Below, piece by piece: positions 36,891-43,922 of a stretch of 63,044 nt of DNA. Source of the stretch: an uncultured Bacteroidales bacterium (GTDB lineage Bacteria > Bacteroidota > Bacteroidia > Bacteroidales > Paludibacteraceae); the NCBI GenBank assembly GCA_902779705.1, contig CACZCR010000007.1, forward strand, positions 1 to 63,044. Reading direction: 5' to 3'. How positions within the stretch are numbered: position 1 is the stretch's first letter; each line of letters starts with the position of its first letter. The translations under genes and the position numbers were made by a program. The notes below the pieces were generated by a model that worked only from the letters and a program-made list of their open reading frames with translations, searched no databases and was not told where the DNA came from.

Positions 36891-36920
36891 CAACACCCGA
36901 GGTTGAAATCTCGGGTGTTG
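36891..36920 (-). terminator. Intrinsic terminator of the small secreted-protein gene
   Basis: An 11-bp perfect stem, CAACACCCGAG (36891-36901) with CTCGGGTGTTG (36910-36920), and an 8-base loop. On the minus strand it is followed by CTTTTATC. It lies ten bases past the stop of the 36930-37244 gene. Confidence 0.75.
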
Positions 36921-36929
36921 GGCTATGTA

Positions 36930-37244
36930 TTACCGTCTATGTACGTGGCGTGAATGACGGTGAGAATGTTGCTTTTTGTCTTTGCGGAAATCCGGGCGAC
37001 GTGCGTCTTTTGGCCTGAAATCTTGTGCTTTGAGGAGTATTACCTTACCGCACCTGTCGCAGCGTACGAAGAGAACATTTTGGCGAGCATCACATTTATT
37101 CATGAAACGCGGGTTGCGTACCTCGCGACGGATAGTTACTTTTTGCGGCATACGACGGTGAGGCCGAAGTTCTTGTGCACTTGCACCTACGGAGGTGCCT
37201 ACCATTGCGGCTACGAGAAGAGCCATAGATAAAACCTTTTTCAT
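36930..37244 (-). CDS. Small secreted basic His/Arg-rich protein with a CxxC
   Basis: I do not recognise the family. The 104-residue precursor has a clear signal peptide (VLSMALLVAAMVGTSVGASAQ, cut near residue 24). The mature part of about 80 residues is strongly basic, with a central NKCDARQNVLFVRCDRCGKV (three cysteines, one CxxC) and a His/Arg-rich end (KKQHSHRHSRHVHRR). The cysteines and histidines could bind metal. It has its own terminator, and no standard promoter was found in the 87 bases upstream. It could also be a cell-surface or antimicrobial-like peptide. Confidence 0.6.
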   Translation of the reverse strand: MKKVLSMALLVAAMVGTSVGASAQELRPHRRMPQKVTIRREVRNPRFMNKCDARQNVLFVRCDRCGKVILLKAQDFRPKDARRPDFRKDKKQHSHRHSRHVHRR

Positions 37245-37331
37245 AACTGTTTGATTTTTAGGGGTTAATACTCATGTTAACCACGAATCGATCGCAGTCT
37301 AATTTCATCTATGCAACTATCATGCCAAACT

Positions 37332-38429
37332 TTATTCAGGCTTGGAAGCAGGTTTGTTTCTTCTGGGTCTTGGACGGCGTTTTTTAGGGTTATCCGCAGT
37401 AGTTTTTTGAGGTGTTTTAGGTGTAGGCTCAGCAGGCTGTTCTTTGAGTACATAATGCTTGTAATAGGAGATGATAAGTGATGTCATCGGGAGAGCAATG
37501 ATCATACCGATCAGTCCTAATAAAGCGCCCCAGATACTCAAGCTTAACAATATAGCAGCCGGTCCCATACCTGTCACTTTGCCCATGATTTTAGGCGTTA
37601 GCACCATATCTTGTATTCCTTGTACAACAACAAAAACCGCAGCCATCATTAGTAGTGTCAACCATACAGGTTGGCCAGTTTGTGCAGACTGAACGAGGCT
37701 TAGTAATATGCAAGGCGGAATGCCTAATGCCTGCATATAGGGAACTAGGTTTAGTAGGCCAATGATTAGTCCCATAGCCACGCCCATAGGCAGTCCTATT
37801 AGTGCGAATCCTATACTGAATAGTATGCCTACGCACAAGGCTACTAATGCTTGCCCACGAAAGTATGCGTTCATATTGGTGTCCATGTCTTGCATTAGTG
37901 TGATGGCGTAATGGCGGTATCGTTCAGGAATATATTTGCTCCAGTTGGCTTGGATCTTAGGAAAGTCTATGAGTAAGAATATCAGGTACATAAGTCCTAT
38001 GATCCACACCAATAATTCGGACATCATACTCAGTCCTCCTGATAGCCACCCCGCAACTTTGGGAGCGATGTTTTGCAGGGCATTACGTACCTCTGGGTAG
38101 GAGAGGAGTTTGGTGGCATCGAGGTCAGTCATTACCTCGTCGAACTTATCCTGCACTTCTTGTGAGAAGTAGCGATCGGCATCAAAATCGGCAAAGTACT
38201 GCTCAATACCAGCTGCGGCTGATTTTACCTCGTTGGACACGACAGGCACCAAGGCTGCAATTGCGCCGGTTAGCACAGCGACAAACAACAGTAGTGTCAC
38301 AAGTACCGACAGGATGCGGTTCTTAAGGTGACACTTAACTTGGAAGAAGTCTACTACCGGCGATAGGAGATAAGCCAGTAGGAAACTGACAAAAAACGGC
38401 AGTAGTACGCCGTAGAGACGACTAAACAT
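37332..38429 (-). CDS. AI-2E family transporter (PerM/YhhT-like)
   Basis: An inner-membrane protein of 365 residues with about seven to eight membrane segments and the family's central signature: FRGQALVALCVGILFSIGFALIG and GLLNLVPYMQALGIPPCILL. The C-terminal tail is Pro/Lys/Arg-rich (PKTPQKTTADNPKKRRPRPRRN). Members have been linked to autoinducer-2 export, Na+/H+ antiport or general permease roles; none can be chosen here. It is the last gene of a three-gene unit with YtxH-like and holin-like proteins. Confidence 0.88.
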   Translation of the reverse strand: MFSRLYGVLLPFFVSFLLAYLLSPVVDFFQVKCHLKNRILSVLVTLLLFVAVLTGAIAALVPVVSNEVKSAAAGIEQYFADFDADRYFSQEVQDKFDEVMTDLDATKLLSYPEVRNALQNIAPKVAGWLSGGLSMMSELLVWIIGLMYLIFLLIDFPKIQANWSKYIPERYRHYAITLMQDMDTNMNAYFRGQALVALCVGILFSIGFALIGLPMGVAMGLIIGLLNLVPYMQALGIPPCILLSLVQSAQTGQPVWLTLLMMAAVFVVVQGIQDMVLTPKIMGKVTGMGPAAILLSLSIWGALLGLIGMIIALPMTSLIISYYKHYVLKEQPAEPTPKTPQKTTADNPKKRRPRPRRNKPASKPE

Positions 38430-38437
38430 ATGCTTTG

Positions 38438-38932
38438 TTATTTACTTAACTTGCCAGTAATCCACTTCCATACATGGTGAATAAGGGAGGTGTAGATACT
38501 CAGTTCGCGTGTAGCATTTTCCACCTTTGTTTCTATGCGCATGTTTTGCAGGTCCAGTTCATGCTCGGCTTTGAGCATTTCCAGATCCAAGTCTTCTTGT
38601 GTGCGGATCATTTGCTTGGTCATAAGTGCAATGAACGGATGAATGAATAGCGGTCTACGGCACGCGACAGCGATAATAATGAGTACGATATACGTGCTGC
38701 TGATGATAAGTGCTGCCGTCCAAACCGGCATGCATTTAGCCATTGCATCAATAGCCGCTACTGCACCAAAGGTGAAAAGTGCAAGAGCGCATAGTACTAC
38801 AGTGAAAATCAGCAGGAAGAGTCCCAGTATGCGACTGATGATTCCGATGAGTTGTAATTTACCAACTTTGCCTGCTGCTTTGCCATATTGTGTGGCTTCT
38901 TGTTTGAGGTTGTTGATTAGTTCGTTTTCCAT
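38438..38932 (-). CDS. Phage-holin-family-like membrane protein
   Basis: A 164-residue protein with two adjacent membrane segments (about 33-55 and 70-92) flanked by an amphipathic N-terminus and a charged helical C-terminus (LEMLKAEHELDLQNM). This layout matches the chromosomal holin-superfamily III / YqjE-like proteins often found beside YtxH proteins. These are not phage genes. Function unknown; stress or envelope roles are suspected for the group. Confidence 0.6.
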   Translation of the reverse strand: MENELINNLKQEATQYGKAAGKVGKLQLIGIISRILGLFLLIFTVVLCALALFTFGAVAAIDAMAKCMPVWTAALIISSTYIVLIIIAVACRRPLFIHPFIALMTKQMIRTQEDLDLEMLKAEHELDLQNMRIETKVENATRELSIYTSLIHHVWKWITGKLSK

Positions 38933-38934
38933 TT

Positions 38935-39153
38935 TTAGGCCTCCTGTTTAGGTTGTTGTTCTTCATCTGGTTGGGCGAATGTTTCTTCCGCCTTTTTCAT
39001 TGCGTCCTCACATGCTTTTTTGGCATCTTTGAGGTGTTCTTTGAGCTTTTTTTGCAACTCTTTTCCTTCCGGTGTGGTGAGCATTAGAACGGCTGCGGCT
39101 CCTGCTGCAGCGCCGCCTGCGAACACCAAAGCACTTTTAATCAAATCTTTCAT
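38935..39153 (-). CDS. YtxH domain-containing small membrane protein
   Basis: A 72-residue protein with one Gly/Ala-rich membrane segment (ALVFAGGAAAGAAAVLML, 8-25), then TTPEGKELQKKLKEHL and an acidic/basic helical tail. The TPEGKELR-like motif after the membrane segment is the YtxH/GvpP hallmark. It begins the unit with the holin-like and AI-2E genes, two bases apart from the next. Confidence 0.8.
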   Translation of the reverse strand: MKDLIKSALVFAGGAAAGAAAVLMLTTPEGKELQKKLKEHLKDAKKACEDAMKKAEETFAQPDEEQQPKQEA

Positions 39154-39182
39154 CTGGTATAGTATTTATGTTAAAAGACATG

Positions 39183-39214
39183 CAAAAGTACTGCTTTTTT
39201 TCGAAATATGCAAA
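39183..39214 (-). promoter_or_regulatory. Promoter of the ytxH-like unit
   Basis: Minus strand: TTTG (39214-39211, extended TTTGCATAT), 20-base spacer, TACTTTTG (39190-39183). It is divergent from the thrS promoter, with only 4 bases between the two -33 boxes. Confidence 0.78.
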
Positions 39215-39218
39215 TTAA

Positions 39219-39250
39219 TTTGCAAATATTGTTTTTTTTTCGTACCTTTG
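39219..39250 (+). promoter_or_regulatory. Promoter of thrS
   Basis: TTTG at 39219-39222, 20-base spacer, TACCTTTG at 39243-39250. The 80-base leader to the ATG at 39337 contains a 19-codon open frame (39275-39334, no Thr codon) that ends two bases before thrS, plus a GCTCA/TGAGC hairpin (39281-39302). Confidence 0.78.
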
Positions 39251-39336
39251 CAGCAAATTTCACAACAAAACCATATGATCGCTCAGCGGGGCAGTTGTGA
39301 GCCGCGCGGGCATAAACATTTGTACGTTTATTAAAT

Positions 39337-41280
39337 ATGATTAAAATTACCTTTCCGGACAATTCTGTCCGCGAGTACGAAAACGGTGTGACGCCGTTGC
39401 AGATTGCTGAGTCTATCAGTTCTCGTTTGGCGCAAGATATCCTTTGCGCATCGGTTAATGATCAGATCGTAGAACTCAATTATCCTATTGATGCAGACAG
39501 TAGCATTAAGTTGCACAAGTGGGAGGATGCCGAAGCCAAGCATGCTTTCTGGCACACGTCGTCTCACTTGATGGCCGAAGCTTTGCAGGAACTATATCCG
39601 GGAATTCAGTTCGGTATCGGTCCCGCTATTGAGAACGGTTTCTACTATGATGTAATGCCTGCTGAGGGGCAAGTGATTAAGGACTCGGATTTCCCTGCAA
39701 TTGAGGCAAAAATGATGGAACTGCGCGCCCGCAAAGAGCGTTTGGATAAGCAGTCGATCTCCAAAGCTGATGCGCTGAAGGCCTTTGGTGACAAGGGGCA
39801 GACTTATAAGTGCGAATTGATCTCTGAGTTGGAGGATGGCCATATTACGACCTATACGCAGGGTGCTTTTACGGATTTATGTCGTGGTCCGCACTTGTTG
39901 AGTACAGAGCCTATTAAGGCAGTCAAAGTGCTCTCCTGTGCAGCTGCCTATTGGCGTGGCGACGAGAGTCGTCCAATGATGACTCGAATTTATGGTATCT
40001 CGTTCCCCAAGAAAGCGATGTTAGATGAATATCTTACCTTGCTTGAGGAAGCTAAAAAACGCGATCACAGAAAGATAGGTAAGGAACTGGAGCTGTTTAT
40101 GTTCTCCGATATGGTAGGCAAGGGTCTGCCGATTTGGTTGCCGAAGGGAACGGCTTTGCGTTTGCGTTTGGAGGATTTCTTGAAGAAGATCCAGAAACGT
40201 TATGGTTACCAACAGGTGATCACTCCGCATATCGGTTCTAAGAACTTGTATCTGACTTCAGGTCACTGGGATCATTATGGCAAGGACTCGTTCCAGCCTA
40301 TTACGACGCCGGAAGAGGGAGAGGTTTATCTGTTGAAACCGATGAACTGTCCTCACCACTGTGCAATCTTTAAGAACAGTCCGCGTTCGTATAAGGATCT
40401 GCCGTTCCGTTGTGCTGAGTTTGGCACGGTCTATCGTTATGAGCAGAGTGGTGAGTTGCACGGCCTAACGCGTGTGCGTTCGTTCACTCAAGACGATGCC
40501 CATATCTTCTGCCGTCAAGATCAAGTCAAGCAGGAGTTTATTCGCGTGATGGAGATTATAGAGATCATCTTTAAGGCATTGAATTTCGAGAACTTTGAGG
40601 CACAGATTTCGCTTCGTGACCCGAACAACCAAACTAAGTACGTAGGCTCGGATGAAGTATGGGAGATGGCAGAGCAAGCTATTATTGACGCATGCAAAGA
40701 GAAGAATCTGCCTGCACGTGTAGAGTATGGTGAAGCCGCTTTCTACGGTCCGAAGCTCGACTTTATGGTAAAGGATGCTCTTGGTCGTCGTTGGCAATTG
40801 GGTACGATTCAGGTAGATTACAACCTGCCGGAGCGTTTTGAACTGGAGTACACGGGTGAGGATAACCAGAAACACCGTCCGGTGATGATTCACCGTGCGC
40901 CGTTCGGTAGTATGGAACGTTTTGTGGCTGTTCTTATTGAGCATACAGCCGGTAAGTTCCCGTTGTGGTTGACTCCTGATCAAGCGGTTGTATTGCCGAT
41001 ATCAGAGAAGAGCAACGAGTATGCATGGAAAGTGAAAGAGATGCTTGAGCAGCAAGATGTACGTGTGATCGTGGATGATCGTAACGAGAAGTTGGGACGT
41101 AAGATTCGCGACAACGAGCTCAAGCGTATTCCGTATATGCTAATCGTTGGTGAGAAAGAAGCAGAGCAGGGATTGGTATCTGTTCGTCAGCAAGGTGCTG
41201 AAGAGAAAGGACAGATGAGTGTTCAAGAGTTTGCTGATTTCATCAACGAGACCGTTCGCAAACAGATGAGTGAATACTAA
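39337..41280 (+). CDS. thrS: Threonyl-tRNA synthetase
   Basis: Charges tRNA-Thr. The class II enzyme has 647 residues: an N-terminal TGS domain (1-62), the editing domain with [12 protein letters not shown] (about 70) and CRGPHL, then the catalytic core with [45 protein letters not shown] and AVLIEHTAG, and an anticodon-binding domain. In most Bacteroidales infC-rpmI-rplT follow; here the next gene is on the other strand. The stop TAA shares CTAA with the opposite gene's TAG. Confidence 0.97.
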   Translation: MIKITFPDNSVREYENGVTPLQIAESISSRLAQDILCASVNDQIVELNYPIDADSSIKLHKWEDAEAKHAFWHTSSHLMAEALQELYPGIQFGIGPAIENGFYYDVMPAEGQVIKDSDFPAIEAKMMELRARKERLDKQSISKADALKAFGDKGQTYKCELISELEDGHITTYTQGAFTDLCRGPHLLSTEPIKAVKVLSCAAAYWRGDESRPMMTRIYGISFPKKAMLDEYLTLLEEAKKRDHRKIGKELELFMFSDMVGKGLPIWLPKGTALRLRLEDFLKKIQKRYGYQQVITPHIGSKNLYLTSGHWDHYGKDSFQPITTPEEGEVYLLKPMNCPHHCAIFKNSPRSYKDLPFRCAEFGTVYRYEQSGELHGLTRVRSFTQDDAHIFCRQDQVKQEFIRVMEIIEIIFKALNFENFEAQISLRDPNNQTKYVGSDEVWEMAEQAIIDACKEKNLPARVEYGEAAFYGPKLDFMVKDALGRRWQLGTIQVDYNLPERFELEYTGEDNQKHRPVMIHRAPFGSMERFVAVLIEHTAGKFPLWLTPDQAVVLPISEKSNEYAWKVKEMLEQQDVRVIVDDRNEKLGRKIRDNELKRIPYMLIVGEKEAEQGLVSVRQQGAEEKGQMSVQEFADFINETVRKQMSEY

Positions 41281-42032
41281 TCAAGAGGATGGAAGATATC
41301 CATACCGAAGGCTGGCGTGAAAGCGTCAGCCTTTTTTAGTGCCTCCGGAGTGTCCAATACAAGACCTTTCTGTGGTGTCATGAGCATGATACGGTCGCTC
41401 AATTGCAGCGCCAAATCCAGTTCGTGTGTTGAGATCAGTATGGTTTTGTTCTGCTCGTGCGCCAAACGGCGTAGCAGTCGTAGAATCAGTATTCGGTGCG
41501 GTAGATCCAGATGGGCGGTAGGCTCATCTAATAGAATTATAGGCGTTTGTTGCGCCAAAGCTTTGGCTATCAGGATACGTTGTTTCTCGCCGTCTGAATG
41601 TGCATTGAAGTGTGAGTGCCCAATTGCCGGATCTTTGAAGCCGACCTCTGCGAGGGCCTTGTCTATGATCGTTTCGTCTTCGGCGCTTAGTCCTCCCATA
41701 AATGAGGTGTATGGATAGCGTCCGAGTGCTACGACATCATGTACGGTAGTGTTGTCTAATGACAAGCGTTCTGTTAAAACGAGCGCCAGTTTTTTGCTTT
41801 GCCCATTCATCGTTAATTGCTCACCACTCATTGTGATCTCTCCTTCCAGGGCGGGCAGTAAACCAGCTAATGTGCACAGCAGGGTAGATTTACCGCAACC
41901 GTTTGGGCCTAACATGCAAATCAACTCACCTTCGTTGAGCGAGAAGTTTAAGTCGGTCTGTACGCGATATTCGGTGTGCTGTACTCGGTAACCGATCGTG
42001 AGTTTATTCGTAGTAATAGACACGTTGGACAC
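41277..42032 (-). CDS. ABC transporter ATP-binding protein, FecE/BtuD-like
   Basis: The ATPase subunit of an iron-chelate/heme/cobalamin importer. Seen: Walker [10 protein letters not shown] (about 43-51), the Q-loop region replaced by LVLTERLSL as usual in this subgroup, signature HSDGEKQR, Walker [13 protein letters not shown] and the H-loop STHELD. Residues 15-26 ([11 protein letters not shown]) are a heptamer-encoded insert just before the first strand pair. Its start overlaps the murF-alr end by 29 bases. No permease or binding protein is adjacent; the lipoprotein at 19020-20066 could be its partner. Confidence 0.9.
   Translation of the reverse strand: MSNVSITTNKLTIGYRVQHTEYRVQTDLNFSLNEGELICMLGPNGCGKSTLLCTLAGLLPALEGEITMSGEQLTMNGQSKKLALVLTERLSLDNTTVHDVVALGRYPYTSFMGGLSAEDETIIDKALAEVGFKDPAIGHSHFNAHSDGEKQRILIAKALAQQTPIILLDEPTAHLDLPHRILILRLLRRLAHEQNKTILISTHELDLALQLSDRIMLMTPQKGLVLDTPEALKKADAFTPAFGMDIFHPLD
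41956..41990. repeat. Degenerate heptamer tandem repeat inside the ABC ATPase gene
   Basis: Five 7-base units of CTCGGTA/TTCGGTG type on the plus strand (TACCGAG-like on the coding strand; the second and fifth columns are almost invariant). They encode the repeated YRVQ residues near the N-terminus. Confidence 0.7.
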
Positions 42033-43821
42033 GGCGACTGACAGAAGTTAGAATTTCATATGTGATAGTACCTAATTTGGCAGCCAGTTCCTCGAGTGGC
42101 ATATGTTCACCAAAGACCTCTACGGGATCGCCCGGACGTGCGTCAGCTTCGGTGACATCGATCATGGCCTGATCCATGCAAACATTGCCTACTACCGGAC
42201 AGCGTTTGCCACGAATCCAGACTTCTCCTCCGTAGTTGGAGAATCGGCGATCAAAGCCGTCAGCATAGCCGATAGGGATAACGGCTATGACACGTTCTTC
42301 GTCCAGTTTGGTGTGGCGGCCATAACCAATAGTTTCGCCAGCCGGAACTTTTTTTACCGAAAGGATTGTGGTTTCCAGTTTGCATACATTACGCAACTTG
42401 GCATCGTTGAACGAGAATCCGTACATACCGATGCCCAAGCGGCACATATCAAACTGGTAGTCAGTGAAGCGTTCTATGCCGGCAGAGTTGCAAATATGTT
42501 TGAGTATCGGGTAGTTAAGACCGGCTTTCAGTTCTTCAGCACAAGCATTGAAATAGGAGATCTGCTCTAAGGTGAACTGGTCAAACTGTGCTTCGTCGCT
42601 GCCTGCCAAGTGCGAGAATACGGACTGAACACGCACAGTCTTTGTCAGGCTCAGTTTGTTGAGCAGCCATGGAATGTCTTCTTTGTAGAAGCCTAAGCGG
42701 TGCATACCACTGTCTATTTTGATATGAATAGGAAAGTCTTCCAATCCTTTGGCTTGAGCCGCTGCTACGATGGTTTTGAGCGACTGGTGTGAGTAGACAT
42801 TCGGCTCGAGGTTGTTCTCAAGTATCAAATCCATAGCTGCGACCTCGGGATCCATAACGATGATAGGTAATGTGATACCTGCTCGTCTCAGTTCAACGCC
42901 TTCGTCTGCTACGGCAACCGCTAGATAGTCCACTAGGCCGGAGGCTTGTAGTGCTTTGCTGACCTCTAAGCTACCTGCACCATAAGCGAAGGCTTTGACC
43001 ATACAGGTCAGTTTGGTCTCCGGTTTGAGTAGGTTGCGGAAATAGCGCACGTTGTCCACCAATGCTGTCAGGTTGACACCCAATACGGTCTCATGTGTTT
43101 GGTGAAGAATGCGTGATGCAATTGTTTCCTCGTCATAACCCAACGCACGCATCACGGCTGCACAGGTACGCACATTCTGGTGAGTATGGTCTTCGATCAC
43201 TTGTTCGGAATGCACAAACAGTTTCATCTTCTCTTCGCGCTTCTGCTCGAGCGACTCGAAGTTCTCGTCATGCTCGTGCCCGATATACGTGATCACGCCT
43301 ATCGTCGGGCGAATGATACGCTCCAGTTTCTCCATTTCTCCGGGCTGGCTAATACCTGCTTCAAAGATAGCTAAAAGAGGCTTTTGTGAGCATGGTTTAA
43401 TGCCATCCAATTGCCACACGCTGAGTGGAACACCTATCTGTGAGTTGTACGATTTGGGCGAGCGAATAATGGTATAGTCCTCCTTGAGCAATTGGTATAG
43501 CCACTCTTTGACAACCGTTTTGCCATTGGAGCCGGTGATACCGATCACTTTTCCTTGAAAGCGGCTACGCACATAGGCTGCCAGATCCTGCAATGCGCCT
43601 ATGGCATCGCCTGTGACGAAGGCTTTGACGCCTTTAGCTTGCAAGTCTGGGATATATTTTGCTCCGTCGTTTTTTGCTGTCTTGATTGCAAAAAACAGTG
43701 TTTTCTCAGGCTCCGGTCCTAATTGACGGCTGTCAGTTAAGAGATAGCGGATATCCAAATCCTCGTTACCAATCACTTGGAGTTGGTCGCCGATAATCGT
43801 TTTAATCTCAGATAGTAACAT
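42004..43821 (-). CDS. alr: Truncated MurF / intact alanine racemase fusion
   Basis: Bacteroidota usually encode a fusion of MurF (UDP-MurNAc-tripeptide:D-Ala-D-Ala ligase) and Alr (alanine racemase) of about 820 residues; this one has 605. The MurF half keeps its N-terminal domain, P-loop GITGSNGKT (94-102) and IFEAGISQPGEM. It then skips from LFVHSEQVIE (about 210) to a remnant THQNVRTCAAVMRALGYDEETIASRI and straight into the racemase at about 243. The C-terminal ligase domain is missing. The racemase half is complete: PLP Lys276 in MVKAFAYGAG, HIKIDSGMHRLGF, HICNSAGIERF, GYGRHT and NVCMDQAMIDVT. I infer that racemase is active and ligase is not. Upstream: own promoter; downstream: an overlapping ABC ATPase gene. 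Confidence 0.9.
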   Translation of the reverse strand: MLLSEIKTIIGDQLQVIGNEDLDIRYLLTDSRQLGPEPEKTLFFAIKTAKNDGAKYIPDLQAKGVKAFVTGDAIGALQDLAAYVRSRFQGKVIGITGSNGKTVVKEWLYQLLKEDYTIIRSPKSYNSQIGVPLSVWQLDGIKPCSQKPLLAIFEAGISQPGEMEKLERIIRPTIGVITYIGHEHDENFESLEQKREEKMKLFVHSEQVIEDHTHQNVRTCAAVMRALGYDEETIASRILHQTHETVLGVNLTALVDNVRYFRNLLKPETKLTCMVKAFAYGAGSLEVSKALQASGLVDYLAVAVADEGVELRRAGITLPIIVMDPEVAAMDLILENNLEPNVYSHQSLKTIVAAAQAKGLEDFPIHIKIDSGMHRLGFYKEDIPWLLNKLSLTKTVRVQSVFSHLAGSDEAQFDQFTLEQISYFNACAEELKAGLNYPILKHICNSAGIERFTDYQFDMCRLGIGMYGFSFNDAKLRNVCKLETTILSVKKVPAGETIGYGRHTKLDEERVIAVIPIGYADGFDRRFSNYGGEVWIRGKRCPVVGNVCMDQAMIDVTEADARPGDPVEVFGEHMPLEELAAKLGTITYEILTSVSRRVQRVYYYE

Positions 43822-43840
43822 GTGTCAACAAATTTGCGTG

Positions 43841-43872
43841 CAAATTTACTGCTTTTTTTTAACATATGCAAG
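43841..43872 (-). promoter_or_regulatory. Promoter of the murF-alr fusion gene
   Basis: Minus strand: CTTG (43872-43869, extended CTTGCATATGTTA), 20-base spacer, TAAATTTG (43848-43841). The ATG at 43821 follows after about 20 bases. Confidence 0.7.
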
Positions 43873-43882
43873 TATTGGCATA

Positions 43883-43908
43883 AAAAAAGCGCCCGAGAGC
43901 GCTTTTTT
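43883..43908 (-). terminator. Intrinsic terminator of the outer-membrane receptor gene
   Basis: A 10-bp stem AAAAAAGCGC (43883-43892) / GCGCTTTTTT (43899-43908) with a 6-base loop. On the minus strand it ends in a run of T. It sits 15 bases past the receptor stop and just upstream of the murF-alr promoter. Confidence 0.85.
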
Positions 43909-43922
43909 CTTTCCTTATACTA

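Noticed and set aside
38438..38932. A holin-like gene as a sign of prophage
   Set aside because: It sits in a housekeeping unit with YtxH-like and AI-2E genes. No other phage gene is nearby, and this holin superfamily is common on chromosomes.
39251..39336. A threonine attenuator or T-box upstream of thrS
   Set aside because: The small open frame has no Thr codons, no T-box sequence is seen, and T-boxes are not expected in this phylum.
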